Source: Pyrinomonadaceae bacterium (GTDB lineage Bacteria; Acidobacteriota; Blastocatellia; Pyrinomonadales; Pyrinomonadaceae). Taken from it: a DNA stretch of 64,000 nt. The position numbers and the translations under genes were made by a program. Below the pieces are notes generated by a model. That model was not told the origin of the DNA and ran no database searches. It worked only from the letters and a program-made list of their open reading frames with translations. The stretch lies in assembly GCA_017983495.1 (NCBI GenBank), contig JAGOBH010000002.1, forward strand, positions 434,001 through 498,000. The letters are read 5' to 3'. Below are positions 56,631 through 64,000 of the stretch, piece by piece (position 1 is the first letter of the stretch; every line of letters begins with the position of its first letter).

Positions 56631-57686
56631 ATGAGATTCTCTCGTTTAGGGTTATTAGTTTTTGTAACGGTAACCGTACTTATCGGGGCAAATTGCTCTT
56701 ATTACAATCGGGTCATTGCCCGCAAAAATCTGGTTGATGGTGCTAAGGCATACAAAGACCGTAAGTTTGGGGAAGCAGAGCAGTTGTTTCGCTATGCTGC
56801 CTCGAAAGATCCGAATGGAGATACCGTCGAGGGACGTACGGCTCAGCTTTCGCTAGCCAGAACGCTCCACTCGATCTACATCGGGAACCGTTCTGACAAG
56901 AGCAAAGCCGAACAGGCACTTACGGAATACAAGAAGAGCCTTCCTCTTTCGTTGAAAGAGCTTAAAGAAACCTCAGCCGCATACGACAAGAATAAGGCAG
57001 GTACGGACGAGCAGAGAAGGTACCTCGCGGCTCTTTCGTCGGTGAATAGTACGACGAGTGCAATTGCGAGTCTGTACGAAAACCTTACTCAGCCGGATAA
57101 AGCTAAGGAATGGCAGGCTGAGGTTGCGAACAGTGCTGATTACCCGGTAACCGCGCGAGCTCGTGCTCTAAGTTCATTGACGGCGAAAATGAACACTTGT
57201 GCCAACGACATTACCGATACTGAGGCGACCAAAAAGACTATCAAGAAAGACGGCAAGGACGTTTATCAGTTCGTTAAGCCGGCTGCTCCTGAGGATCTAA
57301 CGAGACTTCAGCAGTGCATCGCTGACGGTACGAAACTGATCGATCAAGCGGTTGCTCTTGAGCCGGACGAGGTAAAGAATGCCGCAAGCTTGAACGTTAC
57401 CACGTTAACTGACACTCAGTTGGCGCTTTACGGAGAGATCTTTAAGGTTTTTGAATCAACCCGTTCTTACAAAGCAAGCTTGCTTGTACAGGCAGGGCGC
57501 CTTGCTGAAATGGAAGGCCGTACGGCTGACCATGATCGGCTTAAGCTCGAAGCTGACGCTGCTAAAGCAAAGTTTCAAGAACTGAGCGATATCGTCAAGA
57601 AAATGCAGGCCGAGGTGGATGCTCGTGCAGTAGCCAAGGAAGAGGCGGAAAAGAAAAACGCCAACAGTAACGCAAACAAGAAGTAA
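56631..57686 (+). CDS. Probable lipoprotein with TPR-like helices
   Basis: 351 residues from the ATG at 56631, which has GGAG 7 bases upstream; an upstream ATG at 56559 lacks one. The signal segment ends L-I-G-A-N-C, a lipobox with an unusual Asn before the Cys, so lipid attachment is uncertain. The rest is helical, with a TPR-like start (AKAYKDRKFGEAEQLF) and a Lys/Asn-rich end. Last gene of the TonB operon; perhaps an adaptor for the ExbB/ExbD/TonB complex. Confidence 0.78.
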   Translation: MRFSRLGLLVFVTVTVLIGANCSYYNRVIARKNLVDGAKAYKDRKFGEAEQLFRYAASKDPNGDTVEGRTAQLSLARTLHSIYIGNRSDKSKAEQALTEYKKSLPLSLKELKETSAAYDKNKAGTDEQRRYLAALSSVNSTTSAIASLYENLTQPDKAKEWQAEVANSADYPVTARARALSSLTAKMNTCANDITDTEATKKTIKKDGKDVYQFVKPAAPEDLTRLQQCIADGTKLIDQAVALEPDEVKNAASLNVTTLTDTQLALYGEIFKVFESTRSYKASLLVQAGRLAEMEGRTADHDRLKLEADAAKAKFQELSDIVKKMQAEVDARAVAKEEAEKKNANSNANKK

Positions 57687-57707
57687 AGTTATTTTTCTTT
57701 CCAACTT

Positions 57708-57748
57708 TGGCGGTGCTCATTTACAATTAATTGGGCATCGCCATTTTT
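57708..57748 (+). terminator. Terminator of the TonB operon
   Basis: TGGCGGTGCTC pairs with GGGCATCGCCA (two wobbles) across a 14-base loop, then TTTTT. Confidence 0.88.
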
Positions 57749-57796
57749 CCGTTTAATTGAACTGTCGTACGTGACTTTTAGAGCTGTCTAGCAAAT

Positions 57797-60004
57797 ATGA
57801 TCAGGATCGAGGACGTCATCAAGAAAGTGACCGATAATCGGCCCGGAGCCGATATCGACCTGATCCGTCGTGCCTATCTTTTTTCCGCACTTCATCATCG
57901 GGGTCAAACCCGAGCCTCGGGCGAGCCCTACCTCGTCCACCCGCTTGAGGTTGCCGAGATCTTGGCTGACATGCGGCTCGACGAAGTTAGCGTCTCAACC
58001 GGCTTGCTGCATGATGTAGTTGAGGACACTCTGGTCGACCTGGACACGATCCGATCGTATTTTGGGGACGAGATCACGCTTCTCGTCGACGGCCTCACAA
58101 AAATTGCCCACATCAGCAATCTTTCCAAAGAAAAGCAACAGGCCGAAAACGTTCGCAAGATGGTACTGGCGATGATCACGGACGTTCGCGTCGTGCTGAT
58201 CAAGCTTGCCGATCGTCTGCACAACATGCGGACCATGCAGTTTCTTAAGCCCGAAAAGCGTGCACGCATTTCCCAGGAAACGCTCGATATTTATGCCCCG
58301 ATCGCCCATCGGCTTGGTATGGGTAAGATCCGGAGTGAACTTGAAGACCTGTCGTTCCAAAACCTTTACCCTGACGAATACAAAAGGCTCGCAAAGGAAG
58401 TTGACGCGAGGCGACCGGAACTCGAGGCCGCTCTCAGCAAGATCAAGGAGACCATCGCCGTCAAATTGAACGAGAACGATGTTCCGTTCGTCGAGATCGA
58501 GGGCCGCGTCAAACGTCTTTATTCTCTTTGGAAGAAACTCAAGAAGCAGAAAGTTCGCATTGAGCAGGTTTATGACCTAATTGCCGCCCGGATCATCACT
58601 CCAAACGACCGAAAGTACTGTTATCTGACGCTAAGCGTCATACATGACGTCTGGACGCCCGTACCCGAGCGATTCAAGGACTGGATAGCCATACCACGCG
58701 ATAATCTCTACCAGTCGCTCCACACGTCCGTGATCGGCGATGGCGGCGTACCGTTCGAGGTGCAGATCCGTACCGAGGAAATGCACCAGGTGGCAGAAGA
58801 GGGTGTTGCCGCCCATTGGAAGTACAAAGAAAGTAGTCTCGGGGCTCACGAAGACGACGATACGCTCGATGAATTGCGTAAGACAGTCGAAAAGCTTCTG
58901 CTGCCGCTCGTGGAAACGAATGAGCAGAACGAAGATTCTGAAGACTTCATAGAATCGCTCAAGCTTGATCTTTTCCCCAAGGATGTTTACGCGTTTACGC
59001 CGATGGGCAAGGTCATTCAACTTCCGCGAGGTGCGACGCCGCTGGATTTTGCGTATGCGATCCATTCGGGCGTCGGCGATAAATGCACGGGCGCCAAGAT
59101 AAACAGCCGTATCGTTCCGCTTCGTACAGAACTGCAGAACGGCGACGTTGTTGAGATCCTGACGACCCAAAACGCGAGGCCGACACGCGACTGGCTCAAT
59201 TATGTCGTCACGTCCCGAGCACGCAGCCGGATCAGGCATTGGATCACTCAGCAGCAGCGAGAAGAGTCCATAGATATTGGCCGAAAGCTACTCGAAAAAG
59301 AGGCTGAGCGGTTCCGAGTCGCACCGAAGAAATTCCTCTCCAATGACACCGAACTTACACGGATCGCACACGACTACGGCCTCAGCCGTCCAGATGATCT
59401 GATGGCGTCTGTCGGTTACGGTAAGGTGTTGCCCCGAAACGTCTTAGCTAAGTTCCTGGGTGCCGAGAAATTCGAAGAACTCGATCCTGAAAAGAAGAAG
59501 GAGACTCGAATTTCGACTGGCATGAAAGCGGTCAAAAAGTTCATTGGCATGAGCGAGGACGCCATTGTGGTCAAGGGCGTCGACAATCTGCTGACGAGCC
59601 GTGCCCGATGCTGTAACCCGCTTCGCGGCGAGGAGATCGTCGGGTATATCTCACTCGGCAAAGGCATCGTCGTTCATAATAAACGCTGTAAGAATATGGG
59701 CCATCTGATGGTCAATAAAGACCGTATTGTCGAGGTCGAATGGGCCCGCAGCGAAAAGAGCGAGATCCAGTCCGTCCAATTGCTGGCGACGACGGAGAAC
59801 CGCACCGGTATGCTCGCCGGTATTACTAATGCCATCGCCGACATCAAGACCGGTATCCGGGACGCCCGGGCCAATGTTTCAAAGGACGATATTGGTATGA
59901 TCGAGGTGACGGTCGAGGTCTTTGACAAGAAGCATCTCGACAAGGTCGTCGGAGCTATCGAGCACGTGCCCGGAGTCATTGCCGTTGAGCGTGTAAATGC
60001 TTGA
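57797..60004 (+). CDS. rsh: Bifunctional (p)ppGpp synthetase/hydrolase, Rsh type
   Basis: 735 residues. HD hydrolase domain (about 25-180) with intact LLHDVVEDT near 70-77; synthetase domain (about 240-350) with R-F-K-D near 291-294, the pattern of two-function enzymes, and NLYQSLHT where most relatives have NGYQSLHT; TGS domain (about 393-455), helical and zinc-finger region with CCNPL near 605, and ACT domain (about 660-733). It makes and breaks the alarmone in response to starvation. Transcribed alone or with ridA. Confidence 0.96.
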   Translation: MIRIEDVIKKVTDNRPGADIDLIRRAYLFSALHHRGQTRASGEPYLVHPLEVAEILADMRLDEVSVSTGLLHDVVEDTLVDLDTIRSYFGDEITLLVDGLTKIAHISNLSKEKQQAENVRKMVLAMITDVRVVLIKLADRLHNMRTMQFLKPEKRARISQETLDIYAPIAHRLGMGKIRSELEDLSFQNLYPDEYKRLAKEVDARRPELEAALSKIKETIAVKLNENDVPFVEIEGRVKRLYSLWKKLKKQKVRIEQVYDLIAARIITPNDRKYCYLTLSVIHDVWTPVPERFKDWIAIPRDNLYQSLHTSVIGDGGVPFEVQIRTEEMHQVAEEGVAAHWKYKESSLGAHEDDDTLDELRKTVEKLLLPLVETNEQNEDSEDFIESLKLDLFPKDVYAFTPMGKVIQLPRGATPLDFAYAIHSGVGDKCTGAKINSRIVPLRTELQNGDVVEILTTQNARPTRDWLNYVVTSRARSRIRHWITQQQREESIDIGRKLLEKEAERFRVAPKKFLSNDTELTRIAHDYGLSRPDDLMASVGYGKVLPRNVLAKFLGAEKFEELDPEKKKETRISTGMKAVKKFIGMSEDAIVVKGVDNLLTSRARCCNPLRGEEIVGYISLGKGIVVHNKRCKNMGHLMVNKDRIVEVEWARSEKSEIQSVQLLATTENRTGMLAGITNAIADIKTGIRDARANVSKDDIGMIEVTVEVFDKKHLDKVVGAIEHVPGVIAVERVNA

Positions 60005-60105
60005 AACCATACCTTTTCCGCACTTCATACTTTCTTTTTGTTCGGTAATTTGCTAGAATTCGCCTTTTGCTTAAGGAATCATTCAGCAAGGAATTCGCAA
60101 CCGAA

Positions 60106-60486
60106 ATGAAAGAGACGATCTCAACAGACAAAGCACCGGGGGCAATCGGCCCATACTCGCAGGCGGTAAAAACCGGCAACATGGTATTTTGTTCGGGCCA
60201 GATCCCGATCGATCCGGCGACGGGCAATTTTGTGTCTGAGAATATTGGTGAGCAGACCGTGCAGGTCTTGAAGAATCTCGCGGCGGTGCTTGAGGCTGCG
60301 GGCTCGAGCCTTGAGAACGTGGTCAAGACGACCGTGTTCCTGGCGGATATGAATGATTTTGCTGAAATGAATGAAGTTTACGGCAGGTATTTCGATACGA
60401 ATAAACCTGCACGTGCGACCATACAGGCAGCCAGGCTGCCCCGGGACGCCCGCGTCGAGATCGACTGCATTGCGTTAATTGGGTAA
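60106..60486 (+). CDS. ridA: RidA family enamine/imine deaminase
   Basis: 126 residues from the ATG at 60106, the usual family length; a TTG at 60067 would add an atypical stretch. Motifs [20 protein letters not shown] and [18 protein letters not shown], which carries the substrate-binding Arg. RidA hydrolyses reactive 2-aminoacrylate-type enamines released by PLP enzymes. Follows rsh by 101 bases. Confidence 0.95.
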   Translation: MKETISTDKAPGAIGPYSQAVKTGNMVFCSGQIPIDPATGNFVSENIGEQTVQVLKNLAAVLEAAGSSLENVVKTTVFLADMNDFAEMNEVYGRYFDTNKPARATIQAARLPRDARVEIDCIALIG

Positions 60487-60487
60487 C

Positions 60488-60524
60488 AGAAAAGCCAGAC
60501 GCCGAATTTTCTTCGTCGTCTGGC
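60488..60524 (-). terminator. Terminator of rpmB
   Basis: On the minus strand GCCAGACGACGAA pairs with TTCGGCGTCTGGC (one mismatch) and is followed by TTTTCTG. It may also stop ridA transcripts coming the other way. Confidence 0.78.
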
Positions 60525-60553
60525 AACCTAAAGAGAGATCACAAACTCAAATA

Positions 60554-60748
60554 CTACGCAGCCTTAATGATCTTTCCCGATTTAATGCATCGGGTACAAA
60601 CCTTAGCCCGGCCGTTTCCGCCCGTAGGGAGCTGGATGCGAACAGGTTGCAGATTTGGGTTAAATCGGCGTCGAGTCTTGTTATTAGCGTGTGATACGTT
60701 GTTTCCAAATTGCGGACCTTTTCCGCATACGTCGCAGCGTTTAGCCAT
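60554..60748 (-). CDS. rpmB: 50S ribosomal protein L28
   Basis: 64 residues; GGAGG 11 bases before the ATG. Starts [20 protein letters not shown], with a second pair CTRC, so it is the zinc-binding (four-Cys) form of L28. [14 protein letters not shown] is the RNA-binding core. Stands alone on the minus strand between ridA and the PpiC gene. Confidence 0.98.
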   Translation of the reverse strand: MAKRCDVCGKGPQFGNNVSHANNKTRRRFNPNLQPVRIQLPTGGNGRAKVCTRCIKSGKIIKAA

Positions 60749-60889
60749 AATATTATTGCCTCCGGTATTTAATACGAGGTATTAAGTAATGAGTTTTTCG
60801 AAAACTCAAAAATAGATTTTATATCAAATCACAACGGGTATAGTCAAGTTATGCAACAGATCGATAAGTTGAAAGGAGCAAGAGCCACA

Positions 60890-62149
60890 GTGCAAAACAA
60901 ATTGTCTAAGTTTTCGACCGCAGCCTTTATTGCTGCATTTGCTGCGTTTTTCGCAGCATGCGGCGGTCCGGCGGCTAACACAGGTGTCGGCGGGGTCGAC
61001 CCGAATGAAACTGCCGCTACGGTTAACGGCAAGGTCATTAAGATGGAAGAAGTTGACCGCGGTATTAAACAGCAGGCTCAGGGACAGGAAAGCAAAATGT
61101 CGCCCCTCGAGCTTGCAGGTGCACGGCTTCAGGTCCTGCAGAGCCTGGTGGAACAGGAAGTGATGTTCCAAAAGGCTGAGAAGGAAGGAACGGTCCCGAC
61201 GGATGAGGAAGTCACGACCGAAGTGAACAAGCAGAAAGTCGAAAGCCGCATGTCGGCCGAAGAGTTCGACAAGCAGATGGCACAGGCCGGCTTGAACGAA
61301 GCCGCCTTCCGCGAAAGCATCAAAAAGGGCCTTGCGATCAAAAAGCTTGTTGACAAGATCACCGGCCGTATCGAAGCTCCTAAGGACAAGGAGATCACCG
61401 ATTTCTTTGCCGGGAACGCGGACCTTTTTGTTAAAAAGCGTGGTGTCCGTCTCGCGGCGATCGTGATCGACCCGGCGAATAGCGGCCAGGGCGACACGAC
61501 GACCAACGATGCCGAGGCAAACGTCAAGATCAAAGAGATCCTCACCAAGCTTTCGCAGCCGGGCAGCGATTTCGCATCACTTGCACGTGAATACAGCGAA
61601 GACCCGAGCAAACTGCAAGGCGGCGATCTCGGCTACATCAGCGAAGAGGACCTCAAGACCAATTTTGGTGTGCAGAATGCAGCCGGATTTATGAACGCAC
61701 AGTTCAGCATTGGCGGCGTGACCAACGTCATTCCTCTGAACGGCAAGGGCTATATCTTCAAGCTTCAGGATCGCATCGAGAAAGAAGAGTCGCAGACCCT
61801 CGAGAGCCCGGGCGTTCGTCAGCAGATCACTGATCTTCTGGTAAACAACCGCAAGCAGCTGCTCGCAGCGTCGTATCAGGCTATCGCGATGAACGAAGCC
61901 AAGATCGACAATCTGCTGGCTAAGAAGGTCGTTGCTAATCCGAATGAACTGAGCGGAGCACGTCCGGCAGGCTCGTCGACACCGGCAAATACCAACGCCA
62001 ACGCAGCGGCTCCGGCCAACGCTAACACGGTGGCGAATACGAACGCAGCGGCGAACACCAATGCCAATGCAAAGCCGACGGCAAACGCTCCGGCAAAGCC
62101 CGAGACAAAACCGGCCGCTAACGCAGCGGCAAAACCGGCGAACAAATAG
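60890..62149 (+). CDS. PpiC-type peptidyl-prolyl isomerase lipoprotein
   Basis: 419 residues from a GTG at 60890, preceded by AAAGGAG; an ATG at 60851 would add 13 residues before the signal peptide. Lipobox F-F-A-A-C about 22 residues in. A SurA/PrsA-like N-terminal chaperone domain (about 40-175) and a parvulin domain (about 180-310; DFASLAREYSEDPSK, GGDLGYI) follow, then a tail of about 60 residues made almost only of Ala, Asn, Pro, Thr and Lys. Likely folds exported proteins at a membrane surface. Confidence 0.88.
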   Translation: MQNKLSKFSTAAFIAAFAAFFAACGGPAANTGVGGVDPNETAATVNGKVIKMEEVDRGIKQQAQGQESKMSPLELAGARLQVLQSLVEQEVMFQKAEKEGTVPTDEEVTTEVNKQKVESRMSAEEFDKQMAQAGLNEAAFRESIKKGLAIKKLVDKITGRIEAPKDKEITDFFAGNADLFVKKRGVRLAAIVIDPANSGQGDTTTNDAEANVKIKEILTKLSQPGSDFASLAREYSEDPSKLQGGDLGYISEEDLKTNFGVQNAAGFMNAQFSIGGVTNVIPLNGKGYIFKLQDRIEKEESQTLESPGVRQQITDLLVNNRKQLLAASYQAIAMNEAKIDNLLAKKVVANPNELSGARPAGSSTPANTNANAAAPANANTVANTNAAANTNANAKPTANAPAKPETKPAANAAAKPANK

Positions 62150-62172
62150 TTCGGTTCTCGTTTCAACAGATT

Positions 62173-62213
62173 AAGGTGAAAGGCAATGTCTTTACTTTGC
62201 CTTTTACCTTTTT
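62173..62213 (+). terminator. Terminator of the PpiC gene
   Basis: A 14-bp stem, AAGGTGAAAGGCAA with TTGCCTTTTACCTT (one wobble), and a 10-base loop, then TTT. Confidence 0.85.
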
Positions 62214-62231
62214 CCATTTCTCATTAGTTTT

Positions 62232-64000
62232 ATGCTTTTCAGACTTTCAGACGTGTGGAAATCCTACGGTGGTACCGAGATCCTCAAAGGAGTTTCGTTT
62301 CAGGTAAATCCGTCGGAAAAGGTCGGTCTCGTCGGACGAAACGGCGCCGGCAAGACGACCGTTTTTCGCATTATCACTGGCCAGGAAGCCGCGGATGAGG
62401 GCGATGTCATTAAGATGAACGGGCTCAAACTCGGCCTGCTCGACCAGCACGTAGATTTTGGCGAGGCCGAAACGGTGCACACGGCGGCACTGTCGGCTTT
62501 CAAGGAGATCCACGACATCGAAGCCGAGATGCGGAGCCTTGAGACGCTTATGGCGACCGATCATTCGGACGCGGTGCTCGAACGCTATGCCGATCTGCAG
62601 ACCGCGTTCGAACACGCAGACGGTTTTTCGTACGCGGCAAAGGCCGAGTCGGTTTTGCTCGGTATGGGATTTCCGCCCGAGTCCTGGGGCGAAGACGTGC
62701 GGACGCTGTCGGGCGGGCAGAAGAACCGCCTCGGCATGGTACGCCTGCTGCTTTCTAATTCGGACGTGATGCTGCTCGACGAACCGACCAATCACCTCGA
62801 CGTCGAAGCGGTCGAGTGGCTCGAGGAATTCCTAAAAACGTACGACCGGACATACGTTGTGATCAGCCACGACCGTTATTTTCTCGACCGCACGACGAAT
62901 CGCGTGATCGAGATAGACCGCGGCCAGGCCGTGACCTACAAGGGCAATTATTCGAAATACCTTGAGGAACGCGAACTGCGTCGTGAACAGCAGATCCGCG
63001 AATACGAGAATCAGCAGGCTCTGATCAACAAGACGCAGGAATTTATTCGGAAAAATCTTGAGGGCCAGAAGACCAAACAGGCCAAATCACGCCGAACGCT
63101 GCTCGCACGTATGGAGCGGATCGAGGCGGTTACGAGCGAGAAATCAGGTGGTAACTTTGGCCTTCGTCAGGTCGAACGAACGGGTAACAATGTTTTGACG
63201 GCCGAAGACCTTGCCATCGGTTACGATACGAAGGTGCTCGCAAAAGGGCTCAATTTCTCGCTGTTTCGCGGTGATGCTCTCGGCATCATCGGCGGTAACG
63301 GTACCGGCAAGACGACGCTGATCAAGACGCTGCTCGGCAATATTCGTGAACTTGGCGGCAAACTTCACTGGGGCACCAAGACCAACATCGGTTATTACTC
63401 GCAAAACCTTGAGGGCCTCGAGCCGCGAAACGAGGTCGTTCAGGAACTCCGCCGTGTCGCTCCGATGGCGGATAACGGAACGCTGCGTGGTTTTTTGGCA
63501 AAGTTCCTGTTCGTCGGCGAAGATGTGTTCAAGCCGGTTTCGGCTCTCTCTGGCGGTGAAAAGGGAAGACTTGCTCTCGCCAAGCTGATCTATTCGCAAA
63601 AGAACGTGCTTGTGCTGGACGAGCCTACTAATCACCTCGACATCCCTTCACGCGAATCGCTCGAAAATGCGCTGGACGAATACGACGGCACACTCATCGT
63701 GGTCAGCCACGACCGTTTCTTCCTCGATAAGATCGCGAACCAGATGCTCTCGTTCGAGAACGACGGCCGCGTGCTCAGCTTTGACGGCAACTATACCGAG
63801 TTTCACGATTGGAAGATCGAGAATGCAGTGAGCGGTGTACAGTCGCCAAGGGTACAGGCGTCGCAGCCTGCGGCCGCTCCGGCAGCGGAAAAGACGTCAC
63901 GCCCCGCATCTGCGCTTTCCAAAAATCAGATCAACCAGCTTGAAAAGCGTATCAAGCAGATCGAGGCTGAAATTCCCGCACTCGAAGCCGAGGCCGCTGG
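62232..64000 (+). CDS. ABC-F family ATPase, 3' partial
   Basis: 589 codons to the window end with no stop. Two ABC domains are in tandem without membrane segments: Walker A GRNGAGKTT near 37 and GGNGTGKTT near 357; signature LSGGQKNR and LSGGEKGR; Walker B LLDEPTNHLD and LVLDEPTNHLD. A linker helix pair lies between, and after about 535 comes a Pro/Ala linker and the start of a coiled coil, as in Uup-type members. ABC-F proteins act on ribosomes, some giving antibiotic protection. No ribosome site is clear. Confidence 0.94.
   Translation, partial: MLFRLSDVWKSYGGTEILKGVSFQVNPSEKVGLVGRNGAGKTTVFRIITGQEAADEGDVIKMNGLKLGLLDQHVDFGEAETVHTAALSAFKEIHDIEAEMRSLETLMATDHSDAVLERYADLQTAFEHADGFSYAAKAESVLLGMGFPPESWGEDVRTLSGGQKNRLGMVRLLLSNSDVMLLDEPTNHLDVEAVEWLEEFLKTYDRTYVVISHDRYFLDRTTNRVIEIDRGQAVTYKGNYSKYLEERELRREQQIREYENQQALINKTQEFIRKNLEGQKTKQAKSRRTLLARMERIEAVTSEKSGGNFGLRQVERTGNNVLTAEDLAIGYDTKVLAKGLNFSLFRGDALGIIGGNGTGKTTLIKTLLGNIRELGGKLHWGTKTNIGYYSQNLEGLEPRNEVVQELRRVAPMADNGTLRGFLAKFLFVGEDVFKPVSALSGGEKGRLALAKLIYSQKNVLVLDEPTNHLDIPSRESLENALDEYDGTLIVVSHDRFFLDKIANQMLSFENDGRVLSFDGNYTEFHDWKIENAVSGVQSPRVQASQPAAAPAAEKTSRPASALSKNQINQLEKRIKQIEAEIPALEAEAA

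Overview
The window looks like a chromosomal segment of a Gram-negative, mid-GC bacterium, most likely an acidobacterium close to Blastocatellia/Pyrinomonadales. This placement is inferred without a database search. Supporting signs are a VWFA-related protein of the type common in Acidobacteria (17921-18910), very large secreted proteins ending in carboxypeptidase-regulatory-like modules, FG-GAP/VCBS proteins, Asn/Ala-rich lipoprotein linkers, and a TonB-ExbB-ExbD-ExbD locus that implies an outer membrane.

Layout. 1-8483: three consecutive plus-strand secreted proteins (the first cut by the window edge) that combine beta-helix, cohesin-like, dockerin-like and C-terminal regulatory-like modules. 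8484-9110: a 600-base gap with a strong terminator not explained by any gene. 9111-17728: a periplasmic M3 peptidase, then a pyruvate/ferredoxin redox module (GltD-like FAD oxidoreductase, NifJ, dihydroorotate-dehydrogenase-like protein). 17793-17869: tRNA-Arg(ACG). 17921-28126: VWA protein, a zinc-ribbon/kinase/TPR operon, anti-sigma and ECF sigma factors, TPR proteins and a tetraheme cytochrome. 28227-35551: two different ATP-grasp enzymes around an FG-GAP protein and a PspA plus membrane-partner pair. 35640-46043: alpha-2-macroglobulin, lipoprotein, KdsD-type isomerase and two secreted proteins of unknown function. 46147-53441: der, a MauE-thioredoxin-thioredoxin fusion, tgt, yajC, secD, secF. 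53881-57686: TonB energy-transduction operon. 57797-64000: Rsh, RidA, ribosomal protein L28, a PpiC-type lipoprotein and an ABC-F ATPase that runs off the window.

How the genes work together. Much of the window serves the cell envelope: SecD/SecF/YajC export proteins; the PpiC lipoprotein, the MauE-thioredoxin fusion and Dcp fold, reduce or degrade them; TonB/ExbB/ExbD energises outer-membrane uptake; PspA and alpha-2-macroglobulin are envelope-protection proteins; and the cohesin/dockerin proteins may assemble on the outside. The NifJ group is a compact pyruvate-reductant unit. Rsh, the Ser/Thr kinase and the sigma/anti-sigma pair are the visible regulators. No CRISPR array, transposase, prophage or replication origin was seen. 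Most genes end in clear hairpin plus T-tract terminators, which makes transcription-unit borders fairly readable.
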